A stretch of DNA of 64,000 nucleotides from Phytophthora sp. 'mugwort' (Eukaryota; Oomycota; Peronosporomycetes; Peronosporales; Peronosporaceae). The stretch spans positions 4,609,534 to 4,673,533 of the forward strand of contig JAUCEF010000017.1 of the NCBI GenBank assembly GCA_033558025.1. The letters run 5' to 3'. Shown one piece after another: positions 23,601 to 36,954 of the stretch. Under the pieces are notes generated by a model. The model was not told where the DNA came from and made no database searches. It saw nothing but the letters and a program-made list of their open reading frames with translations. Within the stretch, counting starts at the first letter, position 1. Each line of letters begins with the position of its first letter. The position numbers and the translations under genes were made by a program.

Positions 23601-25722
23601 ATCATCATACGGGAGGCCGCGAAAGTCACATTGGCCCCAAGGTTTTCACCAATAATTGTGACCTGAGTCGAGCTGTCTGTTAGTGCCACAGATGGGTAAA
23701 ACGATGTCACCACAGGAGGTGCATATGAACTTGTTGTAGTCGACAAAGTGGACTCTTGGTCCCCGACGGAAACAATCCAAGAAAGATTCGAGCCGGCACC
23801 AGGTGCAGTCGTACAGACAATTGTAGAATCGTTGTGCTCGATCACATCTGTCGCTTGATAGTCACGTCCAGACGTACCATAGGAAATCCTGTCAATTGCT
23901 ACATCACTTGGTCCGAAATTGCCACCACGAATAATTACAATCTGGCCACCACGAGCGAGGGTATTTACAGCCCCCTCCCCGTCCAGCGAGGTGATGTATG
24001 GCTTGGCGTAACTAATTGTAGGGGTCGCACTAGTCAAACCATCAATTGTGACGATACAGGTTAGTCGATTGCCCACACCAGGAGCAGTCGTACAGATGAT
24101 GCGTTCATGGTTGATCACGATTGAACAGTTCTTGGCAGTAAACTCGTCCCCGTTGACGCCATACGTCACAGTGGTAACCACGGATTCATTAATGGTGCCA
24201 AAGTTCTTTCATGTGATAGTCACCTGCTGGTCACCACTCGTCTTTATTTCTATTTCTCCATCTTGACGGCGGACCTTATTCACAATTGGTCCTGCGTACG
24301 AGGTGTTTTGTATTATCCATTGCGAATTGGCCATCAATAATAACACGCCAGGAGTGGAATGACCCGCTACCAGCAACGGACACACACTGAATTAAGTTTT
24401 AATTCTTCGGATCAGTGAATTTCCGCTTGCAGTTGACGGCTCGAAGTACAGTCACGTTATCAAATGAATATTTTTTTTTTTTCGACAACTGGATCCAGGA
24501 AAATAGCAGAGTCGGGACCAAGTTTTGACCACGTAGCTGAAAGACTGTTCCTCCTGAAGTGGGGGTGTCCTTGAAACCTATCACTGCCCAAACTTCAGGT
24601 AAATCGTAAGCTGTTGAGATTCCGCTAGTTAGCACACTCAGTTGGTTGTCAACAGAAACTTGCCATTGGAAATACCCTCCTGCTCCAGGTTGAGAGAAGT
24701 AACCAACCGAATATAGTCAATCTTAACCTTGCAGTCGTTCAGTTCGAACGAGTGAAGGTCATTTGCGTACCATACTGTGATGCTGGCACAGCCCTGGCAA
24801 CCAAATCCCGTTCCGTTAACTAGAATTGTGTCGCTCCCTGAAGTTTGTATCCTGTTCGTAGTCACTGAAATGATGATAGGAGAAGCATAACGACAGCTGA
24901 TAGCGAATGTTGCGCTTGCCTGGCCACGAACCACCACTGTGAAGGGAAGATTTTAACCAGAATCACCAGCACTACGGCAGGCAACATATTGATGAGTAGG
25001 TGTATCGTGGCGGGTAGAGGCGAGTAGCTTACGTTTTGTGCTTCAAAGTCGAAGCCATATAAAACCGTAGGCTGTGCATCTGAGCTCGACAGCTTTGCTG
25101 ACCCCAGGTTCTCCCCAAACACTATAATATTTTCCACAGTACTGCCGTTAGTAGGGAACGCAGTATTGCACACAACCGAGTCTATCACGGGAGACCCATA
25201 TGATGCTAAGGGAACCGAGGATGATGGTTGGAACGTTGTATCACCAATAATGGGAACGCTCATGACCAAATAAATATTTCAGTAGAGATTGGTCCCAACA
25301 TTTGGAGCTGATGTGCACTCAGCACCAGCATTTCCGTTAATCAGGGAACAGTTCGTCGCATTGTATAGCGAGGTTGTTCCATATGCCCCATATTGCACCG
25401 TGAGCTGCTTAATGGCCACTGAATCATCAACACGCTGCTTAAACCCGATATTCGTACCCGTCAGGAGGAACCTTTCCCCACCGATTGTGTCCAGTTTACG
25501 AGAACCATCCACTACAAGTTCACAGGCCTCCACAGTTGTGTCTTGAGCATTTTCCACGATAATAGCGAGGTCGTTGCCTACAACAAGGGCATTGATACCA
25601 CTAGAATCACGAGGTTCGATAGTCAACGTATATTCTTGAACAGCCACAAAATCGAGGAGGTTATTCACAATTGTAATAATTGTAAGATTAAAACTGTAGC
25701 GACTAGTGACGTCGAGCCTCAT
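20601..25722 (-). pseudogene. IPT/TIG repeat block of the giant surface protein
   Basis: About a dozen Ig-like IPT/TIG units, recognisable by their first strand and turn (FLLTGTNIGF, IIVFGENLGS, ILVNGTGFGC, IVIIRGGNFGPSD, VTIIGENLGA, TVTLTGSNFGTD, TIRGVNFGS, ITIKGTDFGC) and by repeated CTTAPGxGxNL strands. The block follows directly after the last cadherin repeat. It contains many one-base frame breaks, a run of about a dozen T (A on the coding strand) at about 24,470-24,482, a nonsense codon at 24209-24211 exactly where the invariant Gly of GxNFG should be, and the 32-bp duplication at 22863-22926. Confidence 0.8.
22863..22926. repeat. perfect 32-bp tandem duplication inside the IPT block
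   Basis: Positions 22863-22894 and 22895-22926 are identical copies. The unit is 32 bp, not a multiple of three, so the duplication itself shifts the frame of the surface-protein gene. Confidence 0.95.
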
Positions 25723-28700
25723 AGTTCAGACTTGGCTTAACGATAATGCGGGCGCACAACGACAGGCTGCGGTCTCTTTCAACTACAACAGAGAAAAGAG
25801 AACAGTCGGAGGCACTCGTACACGATAATGAGTAGATCATAGCAAAGTCATCGCCTTCATCGGGATCCGGGGCACTGAGACAACGTGAAAGAGCAAAGTT
25901 GGCAGCTTCGTTTTCTTTTACCACAAAAGTGTACAGCTGGTCGCTGAATGCTGGCACCTCGTTGACATTCTTAACTTGGAGAATGATATCTTGTGTACTG
26001 CACATTGGGCGGGATCACATGCCGCTATAGTGCAAATGTAGGTCCGTCGCTGTTCGTAATCCAAAATGCGCCCTGCACGAAGTTTAATAGCTCCGTTTGT
26101 GAGACCAAGACTAAAAGTATCTACACAGTACGTATCGGTCTTGGATTGTAGCGTAAGCTGGATCACGTCGTTGTCAGGATCTTTAGTAAAACTAGAAAGT
26201 AGAACGCCTGCTTGGGTCCCTGCAGCGGAATTCTCATGATGTCGAACGAGACCGGCAGAGAGCTAAGCCATGCCGGTGCAAAGCTCGACTTCGTAGTTAC
26301 CACCTTAATGATAGCAGACGTCGAACAGCGTTCAGCACTGTTATCCGTCACAGAAACAGTCACATCGTATTGTACAGGATATGCTAGCTCTGTGTCTGAA
26401 GGGGTCCTCGACACCGTCAGCTGCCCCGTCATCCCGTCAATCCTAATCAAGCCAGACGTAGCGTTGGTCTCTACGATTGCATACGAAAGTGTATCAGACA
26501 CATCTTGGTCTTTCCCCGAAAGTGGATTTCCGATTGGTGTACCAACCGCTGAGCGCTCTCTTACAGTGAAAAACAATGATGCTAATATGGGGCAATCGTT
26601 GGTGTTGACAATCCTTACTATAACTTGACTCTCAACTGAAAGTCCAGTTGCTTTCACTGTTTCATCTGAAACTCGAATCGTGACCAGATATTGCGATAAC
26701 ACTTTGTAATCTGGCACGGTCGATGCTTTCCAAGCCAGTCCAACTCGATCACTTGTGCACAGAGTCGGTTCCAGTATCTCAGTTGTAGATAACCCGTCCA
26801 CGATTGTGTCATGAACTAGCTCATAATGAGAACTGAAATCAACAAAAGAATAGAAAGAACATGAAGCTTTATCAGGATCACTAGCGATAAATGTGCACGC
26901 AGCAGTGCCTTGATCTGTAAGAATCGCAGCAGTATTTTCCACCTCGGTACAAAAGAGATCATGCATCGACGGCACCTCGGGCATATCGGCAACACTGACA
27001 GTAACGTAGCCACTCCCGCGTAAAGTGGTTTGAACAGCATCGCAAACCCTCACATTTAAATTGAAAATAATAACATCTTTTTCGTAATCGCGCGTGCGAG
27101 TTGTTTGCAATGTTCCAGTGAACTGGTCAATCTGGAAGGGCGCATAGCTATCCACGAGCGTCAATACATTTGCTGAACTCTGATCTGGATCAGTAAACTT
27201 CACGACCAGTATTGTGGTGCCAGCAGCCATGTTTTCCTGAATGGATCAGTAATGCCTCCAACAACCGAAGGCGGCTCATTTTTGTCCAGTATCAGGATCG
27301 TAATCTTCCCATAAGTGGTGAATTCACCGTCTGAGTACGCCACTTGTAGCTTGTACTCAGCTTTGCTCTCGAAATCGACGGCCACAAGCGTCAGAAGCTG
27401 ACCATCGCTACGAACAGTAAATTCAGATGCATTGCCACCCGAGAGGCCGCTTGCAATTGAGAAGCCAGAGCTATTTCCCACGGTTCCATCCTTGTCAACA
27501 ACTTGGATGGGTTTTCCAACTAGTGACCCCGGAGAAAGATTCTCTTGAATAGCAAATGTGCCAACCGAGAGAGATGGGGGCTCGTTCACATTTCGTACCG
27601 ATACTATAGCAACAATAGAGGTCGACATGGGTTCGCAATCTGAAACATCTAGAGTAGAGTCACAGTACATACCGTTGTCTTCAACTGTGATCGCAACATA
27701 GAGAACTGGCACCGTTTCATAGTCGAAGGAGACTTTAGAATAGAGCTGCCCACTATTTGTTATAGAAACGTAGTCAGTCGCGTTGGTGCTGAACGACAAC
27801 TCCGACGCTTGATCGGGGTCTATAGCGACCATTTGACCAATAGATATTCCAATTGGTGAATTTTCCAAAACAAAAAGTGCCCCAGACTCAGCAAATTGAG
27901 GCGCCTCATTCCCATTCAGTATGTCGACCACCACTTGTACTTGCGCCTCCAGAGCTACAGGGAAACTTGAATCTATAGCGCGCACACCAAATAAATATTG
28001 CTTCGTACCTTCGTAGTCCAATTTGTCCCACTGGACAACGAGTTGACCTGAACAACTCTCAAGTCGGAATGGTAACCCTCCGGCATTTTTATTCATGAGC
28101 TCGTAGCGTAAGGTTTCTGTCTGCCCGCGGTCGGGATCCACCGCACGGATTGGCGTTCCAAAAGTTAAAAAACCAGATGCAGAATTCTCGGGTACACTAA
28201 ACGAGTAAGACGGCTGCTGAAAAACGGGTGGCTCGTTCACGTCCAAGACTTTAATCTGAATTTCGCGCTCGTCGAACAAGCCACCGCACGCACCTGGATC
28301 GTCACCAAAACATTCTGCTCAAAATTGAACAATGAACTGTCGCGAACGGACAAATTACCGCTTCTTGTCATTGTAATGTCCGTGGATGGAAAGGCCAATT
28401 CATAAGTAATTTGGTCGGATGCATCCTGGTCACTTCCTGTGAGCTCACCGATCATCTCACCAATACTAGGGTTTCGGTGATTTCGAAGCAGCAGCTAGTG
28501 ATGACAGGTGCCTCATTTACATCGTCTAGAAAGACCGAAAGCGTTGCCTCTCCCATCAATCCCTCGCTGTCTACAACATTCACAACGATCTGAAGCGGCT
28601 GGTCAACAGCAGAAAGCGATTCGTAGTCAAGTGTACCCGTAACTAATAACAATTCACCATACGATGTGACATCAAGCAAGGCGCCTTTGGATCCATGAAT

Positions 28701-31700
28701 GAAATACTTTAACGAGGAAGGATAAGCGCCAAAGATACATAGCGTATCAAACGGAATTGTGTCAGGGACCACGAAGTTACCGTTAAATTGTTCTCGGATG
28801 TAAATATCAAAACTCATTGCACTTGTACTACTTTGAGCAGTAACCATTTGCCCCTCCATTTTTACGAAAGCGTTTTGTGATAACCAATCCAGCAGATTAT
28901 CGGTATTGTCTTCGATCAGAACAAAAATATCCCCTGAGCTTGCCAGATTCAGGGTCGCATTTGACAGCGGAGTTAATGTGGGGGTGGCAATGACAAAAGA
29001 ATCATTAAGTCTGTCGGGGATATCCACCCACTCAATGTCCGAAGTCTGTAAGAATACAGGTGTTTTATCGTGTAATTTGGATAACACATTACCATTTCCT
29101 GTTGTAGAAGAAAAATCGTCAAAAAGTTTTCATCGTCGTGCTCAGCGTCAGAAACAGTGATGTAGCCTATGCTGGTGCCGTCTGGTGTGTTCTCATTGAC
29201 ATGAAATACTTGACCAGTCACAATAGGAGCTTCGTTAATGTTCTTAATAAACACCAAAACCGGTGACACTGCGGTTTCTTGTCCATTTGAGCACTGGATA
29301 GTGAGATCATAGGCGCGCGTAGTCTCAAAGTCAAGATATCTGGTTTCTGCATAAATTATCCCGCTTTTAGCTTCAATCACAAAAGCGGCAGTATCGTTCA
29401 GCAAGGCAAAAGACAGCTCATCACCGGCGTCTTCGTTAAAGCAATGAATAGATCCCAGCAACTCCAAATTTCGTACTCCAGACGAGCTACTGTCCTTAGA
29501 CAATGAATACTCGTTGGCAGTGAAGTTCGCTGCCTACAACACTGGTGGGTCATTAACATTTATCACCGTTACAATTAGAGTCGCCGCAGCTTGAAGACCC
29601 TCGCGATCAGTCACAACCACGCTAACAGACATCACCGATGATACTTCAAAATTAATCATGGAGGCATTTGCTACCTTAAGAACCCCTATCTCTACTTCAA
29701 GCGAAAAAAGGTGAGGCCAAGTAGTTCTGCAAAATAAATGCCAGCACGTCGCCGTGGTCTTCATCAATCGGATCGACAGTACCAACAATTGTTCCTTCCG
29801 CACTCATCTCCACTACGACAAGAGGGGTTTTCCCTGGAATTGTTGGTGCCTCACTAATATCCACAACACTAATCAATCTTGTTGCTGCAAGACAAAGATA
29901 ACCCAGTTTCGGAGATATCGTTCGTTTGGTATCGAAGGTGAAAAACGCTTTGCACTTCAAAGTCGGCAGGTAACTGTTGATCAGGAGCAAACCACACGAC
30001 TCCGGTTTCGTAATCGATCGTAAAGATACGACTATCCGCAGTGGATAAGAGCTGAAACGTGTGCTTCTGCTCGATATCCAAGTCTTGCACCACCGCTTGA
30101 CATGACCCTTGCGTGCCGGGCAACCCTTTAAAGACCCCCATACAATTTTCAAGAGTTTAGCATTGAAGTGAAGGACACACCGGCGGCTCGTTGTCATTTA
30201 CATTCGATATCACTATTGCTGATGAATCTGTAAGCCCTGTTGAATCGGTTACAAGTGCCTTTAGTGTGTAAATTGGGGAAGTCTCCGAGTCAAGAACGCT
30301 CTTTAGAAGTAGCGAGATCATTCCAGATTTTGAATTAATTCCAAACACGCTACTAGCAACATTGGTATCTGCATCTGCCGCATCCCACGTAAATTGCTGC
30401 ATATCGTTTAAGTCTGGATCGGAAGCTTGGAGCACACCAACCAGAGTCCCTGCACTGGTCAATTCATGAACTGCTAATTCATATTGGCCATTGCTAAATG
30501 AAGGTGGTTCTGGCGCATCAACCACCAATACCGTAAAGTTAAATGAAATCGAAACAGCATCAAATGTAGTGATTATACCTCGGATTGTCAGCATTGGATC
30601 AGTCAAACCAGATTGCATCTTTGCCATCTTCGTAGTCGACAGAAACTCCTGTTGTAAGAATACGACCATCTTCATCGATTTCAATAGCATTTGGGATCGG
30701 GCGAGAACCTTTTAATGAAAAAATGAATGAGTCTTCTTCAGGATCCATGTTTTGTAGTTGTCCCAGTATCTGTCCACGTGCACAATTTTCCGACATCACA
30801 ATGCTTAAGGTTAAGGCTCGAAGCAGAACCGGGAGCTCGTTAACATTCAGGATTACTATGTAGACCATCAGTATCGGACAGAAAACCTTCGCCCGTATCT
30901 GTGACAGTTAGTTGAACTCGGTGCATATGAGCACTTTCATAATCAAAATCGCTCGCCTGTACAAAAGCTCACAGCTTTGATCATCAGTTTGTACAACGTG
31001 AGCAAAGGGATTTGACGTCTCGTCCACAGAATAAAATAGTCGCTGGTTGCAGTACCCAATTTCTATATCTTCACTCGCTTCAAGGCACACGTCCTTATTG
31101 GCTTCGTATCGATTTTCAGTAATGCCATCTTCGCGAACAAAACAGTTTCGAGATAGTTGGGGATGCTCGTTGACGTCTAGTATAGATATTTCGACGTGAG
31201 CTATAATCAAGTTAAGAGCCGTATCTTCCACGATTATATCAAACGTGTACAGAGCTTGAGTCTCGTAGTCTAAATATTTCGATACACGAATTTGACCCGA
31301 GTTATAATCAATTGTAAATGGCATCAGGTTGTCTTGGTCCGTCATGATCGAGAAATGCAAAATGTCCTGCGTATCCGGGTCACTTGCTTCGATTGGCAAC
31401 CCAACAGGAGCATACAGGAAAGAGTTTTCTTCAATTTCTTTCTTGTTCACAATTGATTGATGGGAGGCTCATTCACATCCAATACATGAATTGTAATTGA
31501 GCACATTAATGACAAAGAAGACACAACCGCTGCTTCGTCCGGTGCATGCTTGGAGCGAAACTGTCACCAATCCTGATGCGGGTGGTATAATTTCTGACTG
31601 ACTCATAGTCGAGACTTTCCAGGATACTGCAGCGCAACCCAGTACTGATGTTACTCTGCTGGATCTCAAATAATCCATAACCGACTTTATCTGTATCGCT

Positions 31701-34700
31701 GATCACCTCAAACAAAGTAATATTGTTTTTGCTGGTTGAATCAGGATTGCTCCATTCAATCGGACCAAATAGCTCATCTACTGGTGCAATTTCTAAACGT
31801 CGGAAACGTTAACGATTATTGGCCCAGAGAACGCTTGCAAACCGGTCCGATCTGTTGCACTGACTGTAAGGATAAAACGATTGTTTGACTCGTAATCGAG
31901 GGGGTGGACTTGCTCATGCGAATTCCTCCATCACATGAGTGAATCATAAAGATATCTACAGAATTGCCGTTGCGGTCAGTGCTGCCACCAATTGATTGAA
32001 AATCACATTATATTCATCTGGATCGTATGCAGCTCCAACGACCCCCACGATAGCTCCTCTTAACGCATTTTCAGTAATTGTCATTGTCGGTTGGGGTGAA
32101 AACATAGGAGGCGCGTTTAAGTCTACAATCTCGACACGTATTATCGAGCTTGCCTGGAGCCCACAAGCGTCGGTGCCAGTGACAAGAAGGTCGTAATACG
32201 ACTTTATTTCGTAATCTACACGCATAGCCAAAGAAAGTAACCCCTCTTCCCAAACAGAAAAATAGTCGGATGAGTTTGGTGAGAGCGTCACCGAGTCATT
32301 TTCAGGATCCCAAAACGATATGCGAGCATGACTGCCCTCATCTGTTCGCACCCAATCCAGATAGTTACCAACCGACTCTGGTACCCAAAAGTGGCTGGAT
32401 TGAATAACCGGAGGCTTGTTGGTGTTTTCGACCAGCAGTAACACTGAACCTAAGCAAACTAAACCACCACCATCAACTGCTGCCACCTTGAAGAATACGC
32501 TGCCTTGGGTCTCAAAATCCAAAGGAGTTTTGACCAGGATTTCACCAGTGTTGGAATACGACACGGCTTTACTTGGCGTTTCATCATCGATGAGAAAGTA
32601 GCTCAGAGAGCCCCAAGATTGCGAGGTGGTTTCATCCGGATCAACGGCAAGAGTTTGGCCAGCCACACCAACCATGTTCTCAGATATCGAAAGCGTGAAA
32701 AATGGTTCAACAAAAGCACATTTTTCATTTACGTTTGTCAGATCAAGCGTCAGTGATCCCGTGGTTTGCCGTATTGGATTGCCATCGTCGCTCACCGTTA
32801 CTACGATCACCACCTGCCGTACTACTTCGTAATCGAAAATACTTTCATTTACAACTTGAATTGAGGCCGATAACAATCCAACAGAAACCACGCCATTGTC
32901 TTGTCTCCTGTCAGTCGAGTTGTCCCTCAAAATTAGAGTAGTTTGGACCAAAGCAAAGAAATGCCGCTGGTTGAAATCTTCATCAGTAGTACGAACATAA
33001 CCAACGACAGAGTCTCGAGCCGAGTATTCGACGAGTGAGAAAGATGTGGAAGAGATGATAGGAGCGTCATTGCGGTCCAATATGATAATGTCCATCATAA
33101 CCGTAGCATTGCCACGGTCTGTAGCCGTAATGTAAACCGAGTAGTACGAGTTTTTCTCAAAATTCAGCAACCGCTTCGAGAACACAGCACCGGAGCGGGA
33201 TGAATAGCAAATGTATCGGTTGTATCTGTTAGTGCGAATGTCAAGGTATCTTTGCCATCCGGATCTGTAGCAAACAGATTGCCCGTGATTGTTTCTTTGA
33301 CCACTGCGGTGGAGAATACATTAGATGCAATCATAGCGTCCTCAGGAATGTAAAGCGTTCGGGAATAGACTTGCGGAGGTTCATTAACGTCCACGATATT
33401 CACAGTCACTGAAGTAAAGCTACACAATCCTCCTGGGCCACTGTCAGTCGCTGCCACTAAAAGGGTAAAAGATTCTTGCCGTTCATAATCGAGTGCTTGT
33501 CGCGACCTCACCACCACCCGCCCATCCCCACCAATCGACAAAATTGCAAATGCACCGAGATTATTTTCGCTGACAATGCTGTATGTAATCGTCTCGTTTT
33601 GGTACGTATCGCTGTCGATCGCCGTAACGTTCCCGACAATTGCTTGAACCGGTGCATTTTCCACGGCATTAAAACTATAACGACTTGATTGAAATAATGG
33701 GGGCTTGTTGTTGTCCGTAACGCTGATTATGACACTCGAATCAGCGTAAGCTCCCTGCTCATCAAGCACGCGAACTGAAAGTTCATAGAATTGCTTTGTT
33801 TCAAAGTCCAGTGAGTTGGCTAGTGTAAGTTTCCCAGATGGTGACACCGTGAACATTCCTTCGTATCCATCTTCTGCATGCAGTAATTGGAACGATAAAA
33901 CAGAAGCGTCCATGTCGGAAGCTGACAGCATCCCAACCAAACACCTTTGGAGGAGCCTTCAGCAACTCCAAACTGATACAAGGTCTGAGAAAATGTAGGG
34001 GGCTCGTTAACGTCGGTCACTGTTAACATCACAGCGACAGTATCAACCAGATCCAATGACGAGGTATTTGCGTTGTATAGGTTTGTTACAGAAAGTGATA
34101 TGTAGATGACACACATTGGCATAGTTTCGTAATCCAATCCACCAGTAACAAGGGTAATTTGGCCACATGAATTCAGAGCAAAAGACGTGCGACGACCACA
34201 TGTGCTGTTCACGATGCTCATTCCTATAGAGCATACATTGATAGCGTTCAAAATTTCTTCATCAACTACCAAACGAGACAGAGGTGAACCGATGTTGCTC
34301 TCCACGTGACTGACTCCTCTATCACGAACTGAATGGTTTCCTGCACGAAGTACGGTGGCTCAAATACATTCACGAGATTGATGCTGTACCTCGCTTTTGC
34401 CGTTAAATTGCCTTTATCTTGTACACATACATCAACCCAGAGTGACGGAGTCTTTTCAGAGTTTAGCGCAGTTGAATTTTGAACCAGAATCTCTGCGGTA
34501 TCCAGGCCACTTGTTTGAATTCGAAAAGTGTTTGAGATGCTTTCCTCGCAGATCCAAAACTTGTGATACTTGCTTATGTCGGGATCTTGGACCAAGACAA
34601 GAGTGACAACAGTTTGATCAAGGGAATTTTCCGTCAAAAGTTGTGGTACGGAGGTCACTAGCACTGGTGGTTCGTTCACGTCGGTTATGTAAACTGTACC

Positions 34701-36062
34701 TTTGGTCCACGCCGCGATCTCTCCATCTGACACTTGCACGATAACAGGCAGAATATTTCCTGACGAGGACTCGTAGTCTAATGAGCAACCAACCTTCAAA
34801 TATAGTTGCCCAGTGGACGGATTAATTCTGATACAGTCTGTTACAATTTTTTACTTGACCCGCCGAGATTGTACTCAAGGTTGGTGCCTGCATCCGAGTC
34901 AATAGCAACAATCGGATCTCCTAGGGCAGACCTTGGCAATATGCTTTCTGGTACTGAAATACTGAAAGGACCGATAATTGGTGATTCGTTGACATCGACA
35001 ATAGTTACAACAAAGTCAGCCTCATCCGATAAATCACTGTAATCCACAACACGCACGCGCAAACGGTGGATAGACTTCGTTTCAAAATCAAGACGCGCTG
35101 ATGTTATCACTTGACCCGATTTCGAGTCAATGGAAAAGTAAGACTGACTTTCATCAATCAAGATAAAGGTGAGCACTTCGTTTCCATTTTTCACATCTGG
35201 ATCTGATGAAATTGTAATAAATGGTTGGCCGACTAAAGTACTAACGCTGACATCTTCACGAAGAACGACGGTCTGGCCACGAATACTGGGTGTCTCATTG
35301 ACATCGGTAATGGTAACCTTGACAATTGCGATCGAAAATAGTCCGGCTCTATCTTGGGCCTTCACAACCAAATCGTACTCTGCCGCCTCTTCGTGGTCTA
35401 GTTGATCCGCTTGCTGGAACAAAAGACCTGTCGTCATATCAATTCCAAATGCGATTTGAGCTCGCGTACCAGCATCTTTTGGGGTCTCTGAAACTATACT
35501 AAAGGAAATACTATCTCCGTCAGGATCATAGGCATTAACTGCAGGCCAAACTTTCGTCGTAGCACGTTGGTTCTCTAAAATAGATAGCTGTGAGGGATCG
35601 ATTGTCGGTTCTTCATTGACATTGCTCACGACAATATCGATATTTCGAATATTGCTTTTACCTCCCGCTTCATCAGTCGCCACAACCGAAATTACGTATG
35701 AGGATTTTGTTTCAAAATCGAGAACATCGCGTACCAATTGGACTTTGTTGCTTACAACATTGAATGTATCGATTGGACCAACCATACTGACTGTGACAGT
35801 ATCGGGCTGGCCATCACTGCCCATATCTGGGTCAAAAATAGTAAGAGTTCCCGTTGCTTGAGTACCTGTCAGTGAGTTTTCGTCGATGCAAAACGTAGAG
35901 GCGACTATCTGCGGATTTTCGTTAATGTCATGAATTATAATCTTGACAATTTGTGGAGGGCTAGACAGTCCTCCGTAATCCGTTGCTTGCACTAGCAGAG
36001 ACCATATATTTTTTTCTTCGTAATTGACAAGTCGAGGATTCTTCACCACAAGCTTGCTTAAC
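25703..36062 (-). pseudogene. cadherin-repeat ectodomain of the giant surface protein
   Basis: About 30 cadherin-like repeats, counted from the LDYE/LDFE calcium-site motif and the DxNEPP inter-domain linker (for example IVDVNESPIIG, ITDVNEPPVLV). The ends of successive segments join in order with no missing repeat, so this was once one reading frame. Breaks read by eye include those near 34,840, 34,290, 33,930, 33,180, 31,955, 31,870, 30,950 and 30,860. Most repeats keep their calcium-binding acidic residues. Confidence 0.85.
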
Positions 36063-36213
36063 GAGCATTCCTGCGCTCGGTGTCGCTAGAGTCGCTGTCC
36101 TGTCGCCATCTAAATTATCATACACAACCGACGGGAGAACTGCAAGGCATTGAAACAGCTGTGTTATACAGCAATCCTGATCAGAATAAAGAAGCTTGGG
36201 TATGGTCACTCAC

Positions 36214-36345
36214 ATGGGACGAGCTCCTCGTTCGCATCGATCGGTCGAGAGCTGGCAAGGTAGTGAAGATGGGCGATGCGCAGGTCCAGGACCGAAGCAG
36301 AGTCCAGGCGGCAAGTGTCCATGCAATTAACGAGCGTAGACGCAT
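36214..36345 (-). CDS. signal-peptide exon of the giant surface protein
   Basis: ATG at 36345 opens a 44-codon exon beginning MRLRSLIAWTLAAWTLL, a good secretory signal (Arg, then a hydrophobic helix). It ends at a canonical GTGAGT donor (36213). A phase-0 acceptor after GCGCAG, near 36,070, would join it to the first recognisable cadherin strand (SKLVVKNPRLVNYEE). Another acceptor nearer the donor exists but leads into a different frame, so the junction is tentative. Confidence 0.55.
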
Positions 36346-36954
36346 GCCGTGGTCGGGTTCGATCGCTTAAGAAACGTTGGCCGCCCTGGTGAGTATCGTG
36401 GAGAACCCCTCGAGAGATTCGCAGATCTTTACCCATTTCCAATCACGGCTATTTTTAAGTTGATGAAATGCAAATAATATACGGAAGCGAGCTCCTCAAT
36501 GTGAGGCCCGCGGCGGTCCACCCAGCGTGCTAAGTTTGCAGAATTTTTTCCATGCTGGGAACAGGAAAGCGGGTTTCAGTGGTCAAATGCTTAACAGTTT
36601 GAACTCCTACGACATGTCTGGATTCCCGATTCATATGCTAAGTTAGCTAGCACTGCTATCAAACCACTGCGTACACTTTACCCGGGAATAATTGTTGTCA
36701 CCAGGAACTGTTCAGATGCTCCCAATGTGGTACGAATATTGGCCAGAAACCGATATGCTTTATGGTCCCTACGAAAACTCATACAAGGCAGCTCACACCT
36801 ATTTACAAATCTGGCGCCAACCCGAACGCAGTGCCCTAACGCGCCTAAGACCAGCTTTATATGCTGTAGAATAGAATAACTTTGTTATGTTTACTGAAGG
36901 AGAATATTTACTGCGTGCACTTAGGCCGTACAGTTCTTCTATCCCTCCGAAGAG
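36346..36954. other. intergenic, nothing recognised
   Basis: About 610 bp between the surface-protein start and the stop codon of the zinc-repeat gene. Only short, unconvincing open frames; no RNA gene or repeat seen. It should hold the promoter of the surface-protein gene. Confidence 0.6.

Larger units (their letters stand above)
18445..36345 (-). pseudogene. giant cadherin/IPT/GCC2-GCC3 multipass surface protein, frame-broken
   Basis: One unit of about 18 kb reading leftwards: signal peptide exon, about 30 cadherin-like repeats (recurring LDYE/LDFE and DxNEPP motifs), about a dozen IPT/TIG Ig-like repeats (GxNFG motifs), a Cys-rich GCC2/GCC3 region, several membrane segments and a cytoplasmic tail. 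It would be a very large cell-surface adhesion or receptor-like protein. The frame changes more than 30 times. At nine of ten junctions I read by eye there is no room for an intron and adding one base, usually in a short homopolymer, restores the family motif; one needs removal of a G. Two in-frame TGA codons (24209-24211, 19962-19964) and a 32-bp duplication also break it. Neighbouring long genes are intact, which favours real decay over a uniformly poor assembly, but assembly error is not excluded. Confidence 0.85.

Noticed and set aside
36692..36874. 60-codon plus-strand frame
   Set aside because: Short, no family resemblance, no splice or promoter support.
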